Source: Seriola aureovittata
Taxonomy: Eukaryota; Chordata; Actinopteri; Carangiformes; Carangidae
NCBI RefSeq assembly: GCF_021018895.1
Contig: NC_079374.1
Coordinates: 9,835,712-9,899,711 of the forward strand
DNA length: 64,000 nucleotides
Direction: 5' to 3'
The first letter of the stretch is position 1; each line of letters opens with the position of its first letter. Of this stretch, positions 10,930-24,448 are shown piece by piece. The translations under genes and the position numbers were made by a program. The notes beneath the pieces were generated by a model. That model was given only the letters and a program-made list of their open reading frames with translations. It was not told where the DNA came from and did not search any database.

Positions 10930-13071
10930 TGGGTTTGTGCTGGGCAGTTTACCTCCCAGTTGCTAATATGTGAGAATTATAGTTTACTCTCCTCAGAGAG
11001 CAAAACGGCCTCTGCTCTCAGGTGCAGGATGTTTGGTGACCAATCGTCCCTTGGCACATGTGCACATAACAGATTGGGGGATCCATCTGTCCTTCAGTAA
11101 GAGAAGGGCATCTCTCACTCTCACTCTCAGGATGTGACACTGTGGGTCCCAGTAGGTTTTCAGTGAGTCACTTGTTTTTTTCCCCTCCTGCACTGTGTAT
11201 GTGCACGCTCAACTAGGGATGTGTAGAACGCTTGTGTGTGTTTCCTTCCCCGTTAGAGGACTATCGCTGAGTCATCAATTTGTTTAACTGTTCAGGGGTC
11301 CCTCTGATATGTTTATATAGCTTTTTTGAGTTGTGGATTTCCCTCTCTTCTAAAGACACCCACAGCACAGCCCATTAACAGGTTTTTAATTAGCTTGTTT
11401 TGGTAATGAGGAAGGGAGGGATTTGTGTGCTGGGTGACTGATCATTTAAACAATGCCATACAGTGTCCCTGTGGGGAGCAGCATGATGTAGAGGAAAACC
11501 AGAGCCTACACAGGATGACTTTTGGCTTAATGTCTCTCTGATTCACTCTTTTTTTGTAATGTCACCTCTTTTTGCATTTTCTTTTTGTGTGTGTGTGTGT
11601 CTTACCTTTGTGTCTTCCTTGTTTTTTTTTGTCTATTTAAAAGTAATATTGCCTTGAAGGACCATTTGCCCAGACTTGAGCAACACATGCTCTAAACCCT
11701 TTGAACACTGTCTCAACTCCTCCTTAAAATCAGTTAGATTTATGTTACTGTAGACTGCGGCAAAAAGAGCATGGGTGAGATATTGTCCGTGAATTACTTG
11801 TTTTATGGGTCCCGGGAGTATCATACACAACAGTCTGTGCAGCTAAACAGAATATTCCATGAAAGCTTTCTTTCTTTTTGGGCTGCTTGAGGGAACGTCT
11901 GCGTTTCTGACTGCCAGGGAGAACAACAGCAGCCTTTCTGATACACTGGACCACAGACAACCCCAGAGAGCCCAGTCCTCTGTCACCAGTGTGCAGACAA
12001 GAACAAAGTGGGTCTAAATTTAGGCCCTGATGTGGCTTTGTGGACACAGAGTCCGAGACCCCCCCTCTATCCTCTCCCAAACGCAACTCCACAATCCTCA
12101 TCAATCATACATCCAACAAAGAGAATTCTAACACAACCAAGGCCATGACTGTTCTTTCTTTCTCCCCCTCAAGCCCAACTTCCTCCTTCTCGATGTAACT
12201 CACTTTTGAGCTCGCTATTTCTTGTTAAAAAATAAGATGATTGCAGTAAACTCCTCTGTGGAGGTAGGAGTGTATTGCTGCCAGCAGGCTGTAGACGGTT
12301 GGTCACACTCTGCTGAGCTCATTGAACAGCCCGTGGTTCCATCTATCTCTGTGGCCTCATTTGTGGTGGTCCAGTGCAAGGTGACAGGTTACAGCTTACA
12401 TATCGACTCAGCCCTGAGCTGCCATGTCACCACAATGTGCTGTGCATTAACAAGGGTGTATTTTTTACCCTCTTCATAGTCAATCTCTGAGATTTATAGA
12501 GTGAGAAGAGTTGATTTCAAGAGCATACATATTCACCATAGTGCATTTTTAACTGTCATGGCTGCCAGGAGAAGCAGGTTATAAATAGAAAGAAAGCATC
12601 ACTCAGGGTGCCACATTTTCTGTATAGATACAGACATTGGCTGTTATTCCACGCAGCTGTTAAAGCCACATTACCATTTTGAATTCCCCACAGATGTAAA
12701 CTCCATCTTTAGCTCAAGGAGGTAATATACACATCGATACACTCACAATAGACATGCACACACGTACACACACATAAAAACAGATGTGGAGAGAATTCCC
12801 CTTGGCAGCAGAAGCCTTTGAGTCATCATCTGGGATTCCCTTCCTCTCACTTCCAAATATGGGTGGGATTGTGAGAAAGAGGGAGGCAGAGTGTGGAAGC
12901 AGAGTGGAACCCCCTCGTGATGTCAGAGCTGTGGAACAGTGAGGCTCACGCTGACTGGAAATCCACAGGAAGGAATGTCGGGAATGCAAGGATCACCGAA
13001 ACGCTTTTTCCTCCTCACGTACGTTTGTAAAGTCTGGGTTGTAGCACTCATGCCTCATGTGCACCCACACA

Positions 13072-13133
<62 letters not shown>

Positions 13134-14734
13134 ATGTTTTTCGCTGGTCCTCTCACTGGGGAGATATTCCTTCCCGTAAAGACTTCTTCCTCTTCACCCC
13201 CACTCACCCCGCAAGATGGTGACTCCTTATTCCCAGCATCAGCTGCTCTGTGTGAGGCCTCTGGATCAATGTGGTATTTCCCTTCGCCCTGAGTGAGAAT
13301 GGTGTGAGGCCGGGCTTGTGCTCAATGAAGCCCTTTATGTTTTGAAATCATGCAAATTTGTTACTTTTTTGTAATAATCACAAAATTGATTTGCTGCAGT
13401 ACTTTAGTTAAGTATGCTTTTCGCTACATTTCAAACTTTTTACTTCACTACATTTATCTGAAGGTTAGTTTGCTTGCAGAACAAATTCAAACATAAAATC
13501 AGCTTAGAAAGATTTAAGTTGAAACCACCCAACCAGGGCTCTGACAACATGCTAGATGTCCCTTGGGGCATAAATGAACTGTGGGCCGCTATTGGCGTCC
13601 TTGTTCTTCCCACTCACACACCTGTTGTCTTGAAGAACCCATCGGGTACAGTAATTTACCACACACTACTCCCATATTTGAATACTACCTGCCCCAGGTT
13701 TGCTGTGTGTCAATTAGTTTGTGGTAATTTCACACAAATATATTTATAAAGTCAAAAGGTGTTACATTTTGACACAAAACAAACCCTCAAGAATAGCCAA
13801 AAACACACAAGCCTTTTTAAAGGAGGACTATATAACATTTGTTGAGCAGCAGCGACAGTGGCCTCGTTACTGGACGCAGGCACATTAAAATGTGTTGGGC
13901 GCTGAGTCAGAGCGGTGAAGGGGTACTGGAAACAAGAAGAAAGCAAAATATCTTCAACTGAGGTTAAAAGAACAAAAACATCTGAATCCACAGCAGTTTT
14001 GTGCTAAAATTTAGTCTCAAGGAATTAACTTTACTCCGACTGAGTGAAGCGGCTGGGAAGGGTCAGCAGGATTGGCAACTCAAGCCCTGGTAATAGGCAG
14101 TTAGTGAGTTACCCAACATGTGAATATGTTCCACTAATGTTACAGTCATCTTCACACACTGTGGAAAATACAGTCTGGTGGCTGTCAGTATGTAGCTCAG
14201 CTCTGTTGATGACCAGCAGGTCGTCTGGAACTTAGCTCTGCTGATTATAAGCCAGCTTACATATCAACGAGATAATGAGCTAAAGAGCAACTGTACCAGT
14301 GAATTACATGATTCATTGAAGGGGCTGATAAATGAGATAAAGCAATTACGATGCACATGGCAATAAATGTGGGTATTAGGTTATTAGAGATAAAGTTACG
14401 AGAAAAACAAACCTGGCCATTGTAGTTGGTGTAACGTTAGTTTACTTTGTGACATTCTCCCTCCTAACTTTAAATTATAGCCACAAAAATGACAGAAAAC
14501 ACAGAAAACAATAAGCACAGGATTGTTGCAAATCTAAAAAGTGATTGTGCCAAACCATTTTAGAAAAAGTGGGATTTAGCAGCCAAAATCATCAGTACAT
14601 CATTTGTATTGCTTGGAAATTTACCTTTTGTTTTTCATGTGAAAGAAGAGAAAGAAGAATGTAGTTGTCTGTACATTTAAAAGTTCAGAGTCTTGCTTGT
14701 TTCTTTGTCCTCGATCAGAACTAGTTAATACTAC
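10930..14734. other. Intergenic, no gene recognised
   Basis: No protein family, structured RNA or splice-bounded coding exon was recognised. The longest open frame (119 codons, minus, near 11745-12104) has no family features. The region includes the CA microsatellite at 13076-13129 and, around 13330-13460, a degenerate repeat with TTTTTACTTCACTACATTTA. Confidence 0.5.
13076..13129. repeat. (CA)27 microsatellite
   Basis: 54 bp of uninterrupted CA dinucleotides. Confidence 0.98.
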
Positions 14735-15150
14735 ATCCTGTCCAAACCAGGTGGCAACCTCTGGGGCAGAAAAATGAAGCCAACACGGAAGTGCCAAAAA
14801 CTGCAGTACCTCCAATGGCCACTTGAAGCTGGCTCCAAAGGCGAGTATATCCCCATGGTGTTGAATAAACATGTTTACAGCCTGTTACAAAAAACGGTTT
14901 TAGTCTCTATAGCTAATTTCCCCCTTCATGAAAACTGTAAGGGGGTGATTTTTTTTTTATATATAACTCACGCATTTAAATTTTATTCAGGCTTAAAGTT
15001 ATGCATAATTGGGGGCGTGGCCGCTTCAAATGTCAGGTGGGTGTCGTCACAGTGCTCGAGCTGTATCCTCGGCGTCACGTCAGCTAACTCTGCGCAACAC
15101 CGCACGGCCGTATTTGTGCCTTTTGGAAGATTTTTATGGCTTTCTGTCGG
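14735..15150. repeat. Percomorph interspersed repeat
   Basis: Contains CGGAAGTGCCAAAAACTGC, CCAATGGCCACTTGAAGC, AACATGTTTACAGCCTG, TTTCCCCCTTCATG and GGGGGCGTGGCCGC, in the order I know from a high-copy percomorph repeat with no coding capacity. Boundaries are approximate. Confidence 0.7.
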
Positions 15151-15537
15151 ATAATTGACCGACAGAACGTGAGGTAGTCTGTATTCTTCCCTTGTATTCT
15201 GAGGTGAGTGAAATTTTAGTATTACTTTATTTATATGTCAGCACTAATTAGCAGGTGTTGTCTGCACTCACCATACCTGGCTTGTTTGCTTAGTTAGCTT
15301 ACCATCGAATTAGCCAGCTAATGAGTTAGCCTTAGGTTAGCCTGTGAGCAAGACACCCAGATGCTCAGCGTTGATAACAATGTTTAAGAGAGAGTATGCT
15401 CGCCCCAGTTATTAAACTGCCATGCACTGAAGTCTGGGCTCCGTACACGCCCCATCTCTTTGCCCATTTTTGGATTAGCCAGAAGGTAGACCGAATCAGG
15501 AACCACCAAGATGGCGACGGAAGAGCAGTAAACTTGA

Positions 15538-15660
15538 AGGCCCAATCCCAATGTCCCCCCTAAGCCCCGAACCCGAACAGACTTAATTGAATTCACCTGG
15601 TAAGCGATTGAGTGTGAGAGTCTACAAGGGCTCAAAATGGTATAAAGAGGATTGGGACTT
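15538..15660. repeat. Inverted-repeat element fragment (CCCAATCCCAATGTCCCC)
   Basis: It starts with GGCCCAATCCCAATGTCC and closes with AGGATTGGGACTT, a partial inverted match of the CCAATCC end. This is a teleost MITE type I recognise. The adjoining sequence to about 16060 may belong to the same or a nested element. Confidence 0.55.
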
Positions 15661-17929
15661 TTGTGACATCATGTTACTTCGATGACGCCAAAAAATGTTG
15701 AGTATACTTGTGGGTTTGGGACATTACATTTTTCACTCCCTCCCTTTGCTCGCTGTTTGTAAACAAAATATTAATGTCGGGTAAGATCTGATAAAAGCGT
15801 ATTTTGAATAAATCATCATGCCATCATAGTATAAACAGCTACACACAGTTCTGGCTATGAATCATCAGTGAGCTATGTGTTTGTAGTTACATGATAATTT
15901 CTTTTCTTTCTTTTTTAAATTTTTCAATGTTAACGTTAGGGTTAGTTCCTTACATACTTGTTTGTTAACCGTTCTTCTAACTTCTCCTTTTTTCTGTTTC
16001 ATACCAGTTGTTTACCATTTTTTAATGCTTCCGGGCATCCCTTGGTAGCCATGGTAACTCTGTGTTTAATGTCACAGCACTATGAACTGTGGGTAATTCC
16101 CTCAGGCAAAGTCTGCAGAAATGTGGACTTAAGGAAAATGTTCATAAATGGCTCAATGTTTCCTAGAGAGCCTTCATGCGCCTCTAAGTCTGTGAGGGTG
16201 GACATTGGGGATTGTTCAGAACTTCAAAACTGAACTTCACAGACCTATAGATGAAGTCACAGAGGCTACGTCCATCTTTATTTGGAGCCTATGGTCCAAA
16301 CACATTGGAAATCTAAAGTGTTTATACTTGTACTGAATGTCTATACAACACACATTTTTAGACAGTCTCTCCAGGAAGACGCTCATGGTGTTGCATGTGG
16401 TTGTTCACATGAAAAGTGACAGAAATAAGAAGGAAAAAAGAGCTAGAGGGAGAGTTCAAACACTGGCTCCTCTTCTTGTTAAGCAGTCACACACTCTTTT
16501 TTGTCATTTTTATATTGTTTAGTTAAATACAACAAACAAAGGAGCCCTTCTTCCTGTTGTCAGGAGGTTATCATCATGTTTTCTAGTGCACATGTGGATA
16601 ATGTCCGCATACACATATCACTGATTGTAGTATGAATAGATAGACGTCCATGTTTGCTGTCTGCATCCATCAGAAGGTGAGCAGAAACCATGAATTGGCC
16701 TTAACCAAGGGCTGTCAGGGCCCTGAGAGTCTGTGGCCCCAGGGCAGGTCTCCACTTTTCTTAGTTAATAATATAGCCTTGCACCTCACGATGAACCTTG
16801 TCTAGTTTAAGATACTCTGTTGAGTTTTTGACTGAGAAGCTGAATAGCTCTTTTTGACGTAAAGTTACAGGAACTATGGAATTGTAAGAATTAGCAACAG
16901 GAACTAAACTAGGAACTAAAAGTCCCTTTTCTACATTCAAAGAACTGTGACGATCAAATTACTTCAATGACAGATCAAACAATAGGGGCTTTTGAAACTT
17001 CACATATGAGAGAACGACAGCAAAGAGGGACTAAGTTGTTTTGTGACTGATGGTTTAAGCAAACGTAATGAATGAATGAAAGTAGCTGTTTTGATGAGTG
17101 GGTTCCCATCTTGTTTGAATCTCACGAAGATCACTTAGGACACGAATCGTATGACACACATTTTTGCCAATGGTTTCACACTGATTGCGGACGGTGATAA
17201 TGTTCCAAGAAGAGTAGCACTGAGCCAGTAAATTGCAGGGAAGAAAACAACAAGCTAGCAAACGTGGATGTGGAAATGAAATGAATTCAGCAGTTTATTA
17301 AACCTCAATAATACACACAATGCTTTTTGTTGAGAGACACTGAATATAGAAGATGCTTGTTAAAGGGAAAACTCCACAGGGTACCTATAATGGGTAGGTT
17401 ATTTAAAACTGAAAGGAACATTGCGCTCCTAAGACTTCTAGTCTTAGTAGAGCAAAACATTTTATATTAGGTACAAATTACTTTGCCATTTAGGCATTTG
17501 CTACTTTTTAGTACTGGAATTTGCCTATTTCTTCATTGTGTACCTTTCACATCTGTTTTTGAATTACTCAAAGTATATTAATCATGGAGGTTGGGCTGAA
17601 GTAATGAGGAAAAATAACTGATCAATCAACATGCAGAGCCATTAAGCAAAAATACTAAAGATTCACTAATTGCAGATTGTCAAACGTGATGATTCATGAC
17701 TTTTCTTAAGAGTTTGTCGCAGCCCCACATGAACGTTGATGTGTGGGATTTGATAAAAATTGAAACTTTCACTCTTTCAGGGGGTGCTGTCTGTCCCAGA
17801 GACTTTCATCTGCCCATGATCCCTGCCTGTCTCCTTTCTCCCTTCTCTTTCCCTCTCTTTACTCTGTCCCGCCGAGTAGACGTCCCACAATACACTATCC
17901 CCAACCCTAATTATTGTTTACTAGGATCA
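15661..17929. other. Intergenic with repeat fragments
   Basis: A repeat piece near 16225-16310 (GATGAAGTCACAGAGGCTAC, then GTCCATCTTTATTTGGAGCC) is of a widespread teleost type. No gene was recognised in the rest. Confidence 0.45.
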
Positions 17930-18034
17930 ATCTCTCTCGCTCTGTCTCACTCTCAATCTCTCTCTCTCTCTCTCAATCTCTCTCTCTCTCTCTCTCTCCC
18001 TCTCCCTCCCTCTCCCTCCCTCCCTCTCCCTCCC
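17930..18034. repeat. Imperfect (CT)n / (CCCT)n pyrimidine tract
   Basis: About 100 bp of nearly pure pyrimidine on the + strand: CT units interrupted by CAAT, then CCCT units. It underlies the longest spurious open frame of the area (17696-18166). Confidence 0.95.
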
Positions 18035-18524
18035 AGTGTAACAGGGACCAGAGATGATGTGGTAATTACATCTGCCGACTGCTGGTCTGCCGCAGACGGC
18101 TCCGCAAGTCTCTATGCTGAGAGAGAAATTAGAGACTGCTCAGCACATGTCCAGGACTGCAATTAAAATAAGTACTCTGTGTATGAAATGTGTTTATTTG
18201 TTTATTTATGAGACCCCTGAATTCCAGGGCATGTCTGTTTGCTTCTAAGGCTGGGTCATGTCAGGGGATGTGCACCAAAGCCCCTGTTGGAGAGTTAGGA
18301 AAAAACAGCTGTAGTGGTAGTTCTTCTCCCACTGCATTTATTGTTAAAGCATGTGTCTCTGTTTGATACTGTTTTGGTGTGATTCACATTTTTCCACAAA
18401 TGTACTTCATAAATGGAAGCTAATATGAGACTTCAATATTTTTATTAATCGTATGAAGTGAATATCTTCCAACGTTACAGTCCTTATATTTCAAAATTCC
18501 CTTTATGTTTTTCCCCAGACAGTG

Positions 18525-19060
18525 TGTCTGGGATTAGCTGCAGTGGAGGGATCGTAACACAAAAAAAGAGGGACTTTAAACTAAAAAGACTGTAACTTTG
18601 GAAGATACTCACTTGATTTTACTTTAACTCAGACTGCTGAACTTTAGCGTGCAATTTAAACTGAATGTGATTTCGGCCCCTTTTCATTTTTTAGGGAGGG
18701 CCCAGTATGAACAGTTGATTACAGTGACTGATAACTTCTTCAATGTACATATAAGGATGTGAGTTTACTTTTGCCTCTTCTTCCTCTTTGTGGATGGTAC
18801 TAGCATCTCTTAACTCCATAAATTAAGACATTGTATCTCGTTTCTAATCCCTACAAGTGTAAAGATTACACATTGTGGTTTTACATTATGTGTCGGACTA
18901 TTTCTTGGCCAGAAACAGAAACTACCTGGTATTCTGTAACCAGCAGAGCCTCATATTTACCACGCAGCTGTGAGAGTGGTATCAACCTTCTCAATCTAAC
19001 ACTCAGCAAGAAAGAGAATAAGCATATTTCCCAAAAGGTTAAAATATTTCTTAAATCGTC
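18525..19060. repeat. Fragments of the abundant percomorph repeat also seen at 27.4 kb
   Basis: GACTGTAACTTTGGAAG, CTATTTCTTGGCCAGAAAC, AACCAGCAGAGCCTCATATT, GAGAGTGGTATCAACC and AGAATAAGCATATTTCCC follow the order of a high-copy percomorph consensus known to me. The last two blocks recur in altered form near 27870-27925 (GAATAAGCGTATTTTTC). No coding capacity. Confidence 0.6.
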
Positions 19061-19151
19061 TACCCGTGTCTTTTTACCGTCACTTGTAGCCAATGTGGCT
19101 GCTGTTCAGCAAAAGTTACATAGGTTCATCTCAGTATTATATCTTATTTAA

Positions 19152-22100
19152 TTAATTTACTTAATGTTGTCACTCTGGTCCTCTACATTATAATTCTACT
19201 CTGTACCTACAACACCTATTACACATGTTTCTGTCCTTAATGAAGCAGTTCCTTTCTGTTGCTCCTCCTATTGTTTCTCACCTTTTCCATTTTTCAAAGG
19301 AGACTTTTTTTATTTTATTTTTTTCCTGATCTGAGTCAGGACAGAAAGTTTTAGATTTTGGGCTATGTATTAAATTGACTTGATATAAAAGAAAACATGG
19401 AGAAGAAGTTGTTTTGAAGAGGCTGGACCAGGAGAGATTCAACTGTAATTACACAAAATATCTTTCTTTTCCAAAACTCTGTCTTTCACAGATATATTGA
19501 GAGAAAATCACAGTTTTATCAAAATAAAAAGACACAACTGGTAACTACACTTTCAGTAAATGTACACTAACTGTTTTCCTTGACTACCAATCCAGCAACA
19601 GGACTTCCAAAAATCACTGAATCTCTCAAACAAAGGAAAGACCCACTGTTTCCTCATCTTTCCTGATAGCTGCATGTCTCCCCTTTCACTTTGAAGGGGT
19701 CCAATTTCAGACACAAAATAGTCAAGGGGACCTAGAGCTGCAGAGGGGCGCTTTCTCCACTCCCAGATTTATGAGCTGCGCAATGAGACAGTCGACAACT
19801 CAGGCCATTAAAAGATTATCTGGATTTTTCACAGGCATACTGGGATAATTTGGGAGCAGAGTCATTATGTTCATACCATATAAATCTACAAGGTGGAGGG
19901 TGACACAGTGGGGAAAGAACAGCCTATTACAGTGTATTTGTGTGCATGGATGTGTATGTTGCAGTATGTGCTGTTACATGTCTGTGGTTATTTTGTGTTT
20001 CCCCCTTAAGACATAAATTCTCCACCATTTACATCCTTCTTCGTGCTTTTCTTTGTTTGTAGGACATTATAATTTTGATACCAAACCACTGTCATCATGT
20101 ATTGCACACCATCTTTTATCAAAGATAGCTGAATGATTTAGCCATGAGGTTTTGAGTGTTTACAAGCAGCTTTGCAATTTAATCATCTTCACTTCTTTTT
20201 CAGCCCTCTCACACTCCATGATCTGAGAGTCATTACTGGAACGGAAAAGCAGATGCTGGATGAGAGCAGAGGGCAGACCGAAAGGCAGACACATGAAGGT
20301 GTTCATGTTGAGGGAGGCTAAGCGACTACACAGCAGTGACAGGTACCGGATGGCTGAGAGCCCCGTGTATAGCCTTTAACTTACCTCAGAAGATGGATTG
20401 ACCAGGCTGCTTCATAAAATAACAAGTCAGTCTTTTAGTGAAATTGTTCCCATGATGGATCTATGCTTTTATGTCAGAACTGTCATTTTTCCGCCAAACT
20501 AAAACGACTCTCATCATGATTTCATGTGCTCTGAAGGACTTCACATTAAGGCATTGCTGAATTTCTTGAGCCAATGCACACAATCAATGAACACATTGGC
20601 ATTTTAAACACAATCATCTTTAAGTAATGCATGAAATTGTGTATGTAAGCAAATATTTATACAGGGATGTGGATGGATAGACAGTGTGTAAGACCACTGA
20701 CTTCATTATTCGTGACCAGAAAGACAAAAAGGTAATTCATGTGACATAAGGGTTTTGGCCAATTTCCATGCTATAGGTAATGACTACCTTACTTGCCAAC
20801 ACCATTATCTCAGAGTGTGAACAAGAACTTTAATTTTACCAATAAGCTCGTCTGACTGGACAACAATAGCTGAAGCAGACGCTTTCATCTCAGTAGTAAA
20901 AGTGGTAATTACTCTCCTGACTGGACCCAGTCTCACACAGTCTGCATTTTGTCCTTGGGTTTTCATGGATAAGGGTCTTGGCATGAACTAGCCGAGTGTA
21001 ATGTAATCGAAAAAGGCAAAACCATGAATCTGGTGGTGTGATGTCATCACTATGAGACACTGTGTGATATCATAATTGTGAGGTAATGGCGGGAGGGGTG
21101 TGCAAGTTTATGACTTTGGCACACGCTCAGTTTACCGTCGGCCGACTGCAACAGGGTACTAATGAGAATAGATGGCCTGCCTAAAGCTATCCATGTGTGC
21201 CTGTGTGTATGAGAGGCAGAGTGCACATGTTCATACTATGATAAATTGATGGTTATTGACCGAATGATGTAGTCAAGAAAGGGTTGATGCAAGGACCTAC
21301 AGGTACACACCAGGGGACGGACACATGAGGAAAGCATGTGAGGTCTGGAGTTTCACATGAATCTGATTCAGTTTTCCATTGACACATAGTGTTTTTAGAC
21401 AGTGTCTCAGGCATCCAGACAATACAAATCCACTCACCAGATGAGTATCATTGTGAACTCAGCCAGTCAGAATGAGCAAAGGTTGAGTCTATTTCCAAAT
21501 TTATTCTGTGGTCTGAGCAATCGCCACGTCCTCTCACACATAATTTACTAATGCCTGAGTTTTAATCTACCTACTGTCCTGAACCGGTCGCTAGTTAGTT
21601 TGATAATAAAGCAATCAAAGTTTCTTCAACCGTTGGATTTAATGTCACTCACTCTCAATGAGAGAACCAGTTGAGTGAATAAAGTATAAATTGCTAAGTT
21701 ACTCAGGTTTTCTCATGGTTTACATAACATTGTCATTCTGACAAAACTCCTCAGTGTAATTTGTTACTTTAGTCTACGCTTTACATATGACATCTAATGC
21801 ACGTCTGTCCGTCCCAGAGGAGGGATCCTTCCTCTGTCGCTTTTCTCAAGGTCCTGTCCTGTTTCCCCCTGTTAAATGTTTCTCTGGGGAGTTTTTCTGT
21901 ATCCAAACTAAGGGTCTAAGAATAGAGGGTGTTATATTCTGTAAAGACTGTAAAGCCCTTTGAGACAAATTTGTGATTCTACTCTACATTGTGAATAGGT
22001 TGTTGAGCAAATCACCTCTTAAAAACGAATGGAAACCAAAGTAAGTCATTTTTTCCCCTATATTTTGATCCCAAATAGTTTTCTCTTTTGATTTCATTTG

Positions 22101-22850
22101 TGTTTTGTAAGTTCCTCCTTCTCTTGGCCTCTTTATGACAAGGTCACTGTAAGGGGTCAACTCATGCAGAATGCCAGATCCCATCTACTAATGTTTGGAC
22201 ATTTGGAAACCGAATAAAAGAAATGTCCTAACTGATGCAGACATTCAAAACCCTTTTTTATATCATATATTGGTGGCAAATTATTTTAGTTCTGAATCAT
22301 TTAATGTGAAAATTATTGCTGTAAAGCTCATAGAAAAAATTGGCAAGCCAGTATAAGATTTTTCTTAACTCCTTTTATATGAATGCACATATGGAGAAAA
22401 TCTTAACCTCAGAGTTACACTTGCAATAACCTTGCTCAAGCAGTGGGCTATATGGTGCACAAAAGCACACGACACACATCGATACAGTCCTTATGATAGA
22501 ATCAAGTATCAAATCCAGATCTTAATTTAATTTTTTTTTCACGGTTAAAAGATACAGGCAATTAGTCTCACAAAATGCATCCTATGTTTTCAGTTTTTTA
22601 TTAAATTGGTAACATGTTTTCAAAAATGTTAATCCTGACTACCTAATTGGCTGCCAAATTTGACATGGCTCAATCTGCAGCGGTGACCCACTGTTTCATT
22701 GTCAATTACAGTGAGTTAGAAGTGAAGGTGTGACCTCACCCAAACGATCACATGTGCCAAAGTCACCCTGCAGAAATGACATCATGGATAATGATGTCAT
22801 CCCAGGATTCCAGACCCTCTCCCATTCCCGCTTAAATGCTTTTAGGCTTG
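19152..22850. other. Intergenic, possible single noncoding exon
   Basis: No gene family recognised. A good acceptor (ACTTCTTTTTCAG ending at 20203) and a donor (GACAG|GTACC at 20341) bound 138 bp that could be an exon of an unknown + strand transcript. Confidence 0.4.
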
Positions 22851-22854
22851 GCTG

Positions 22855-23020
22855 CACACACATACACACATACACACGCAAACACACACTCATATACGCA
22901 CGCACGCTCAACACTCAAGCGTGTGTGTGTTTACACACTGGTGCTCATACACACAGACTGGCACGCACATACATGCACACATACACACGTAGGCAACACA
23001 CACGTGCGCACACCCACTCG
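22855..23020. repeat. Degenerate CA-rich repeat
   Basis: Imperfect CA/CG dinucleotide tract (CACACATACACACGCA-type units) over about 165 bp. Both strands carry spurious 70-100 codon frames. Confidence 0.85.
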
Positions 23021-23606
23021 AGGAGCCTCGCCCAAGACTGAGTCGTGATATAAACAAGACAAACATACAACAGATGCGATAAGGATGTCATTTGGCCTCA
23101 GAACAAATAAAACAAGTCTGCAGAACTAAACATGCCTAATAATAAGCTTGTAAACCTTCAGTTTTCTGACAAAAGCCAGGCCGCAGCTCCTCATATTCTG
23201 CCAGGAAAAAAAGCTACTTTAAATCAGACTCTAAATGTAATTACATTGAGCTTATTTTAAATAAGCCAAAAATAGTATTGTAGGCCACTGTGTTAATGTT
23301 CTGTAGCTTATATATAGAGTTCCTCACTGAGTAAAAAAAAAAAAAAAAAACCTTTCCTTGTGTGTAAAAAGAGTTGTGTGTTTAGTTACAAACTTTTAAC
23401 ACAGCCAGGTGCCTTCTCTGAGCATGTGTACTTCTGGAGTCTGAATATTAAAATTGCTATATTATCTGGATTTATATTGAACTCCTACACAAAGCTTGAG
23501 TTGACAATTTGTTGAGACTGTTATGCTTCTGTGCATTCATTTAGATAGGCTGCACTAAAATTTGCGGTGTTATGATGGCAGCAGTAGATTACAATTAAAC
23601 TAACTT

Positions 23607-23610
<4 letters not shown>

Positions 23611-23691
<81 letters not shown>
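23611..23691. repeat. (CT)40 microsatellite
   Basis: 81 bp of uninterrupted CT, a homopurine/homopyrimidine mirror repeat able in principle to form a triplex. Confidence 0.98.
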
Positions 23692-23694
<3 letters not shown>

Positions 23695-24083
23695 GAAACC
23701 CGTACACAGGCTCCCCCCTGGTCTCTGTGCCCAGTGCCTGACCTTAGTAAATACGTGGCTAATTTGAAGCATGTGGCGGCAAATTGGAAACACTAAGCTT
23801 TTAAAACTGTGGACTTTTCTTTTGCACATGCTAATTCCTCCCAGGAGATCCCATCAGATGAAATGACCCAAAACATGTCAATGTTAGGGTGACATTTGGG
23901 CCTACAGGGTGAAGGGGGGTGGGTGAAGAAGAAGGGGGTTTGAAGGGTGGACAAAGAGCGGCTGAAGGGCAGAAGAGTGAGTTAAACAGGGTGTGTTTAA
24001 AAGGGGGAAATTCATTCAAGTTATCCCTTAATAAAACACCACTGCTGCTCTCCTCCCTCTTTTATTGTCTCTCTCTTTATCTG

Positions 24084-24084
<1 letters not shown>

Positions 24085-24157
<73 letters not shown>
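24085..24157. repeat. (CA)36 microsatellite
   Basis: 73 bp of uninterrupted CA, about 390 bp from the (CT)40 tract. Confidence 0.98.
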
Positions 24158-24159
<2 letters not shown>

Positions 24160-24448
24160 CCCACGCACAGGTGGAAATTCTTAGTGCTCTACCTCCTGTT
24201 CAAGGGAGAGCTGCATGTTCCATATAGGACAACAGGTGCACACAAGGCAGGAGTGCACATGCACTTGTGCGTGTGTGTGTGTCTGTGTGTGTGTGTGCTT
24301 GCACGCGCTCATGTTCAATCTACGATTCTTTATTTTGAGAAGTGCAGAGAAAGAGAGAGAGTGTGAGCTTTTGGGCAGGGTCCACATCTCACTCTGGGTG
24401 GACTCCTTACCCAGCCCCCTCAATACTGCAAAAAATGTCCGGCCAATT

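Noticed and set aside
11745..12104. 119-codon minus-strand open frame
   Set aside because: No motif, no splice-site support and no similarity to any family I know.
17696..18166. 156-codon open frame on the + strand
   Set aside because: It runs through the CT/CCCT microsatellite, giving a Ser/Leu/Pro repeat sequence. No splice or homology support.
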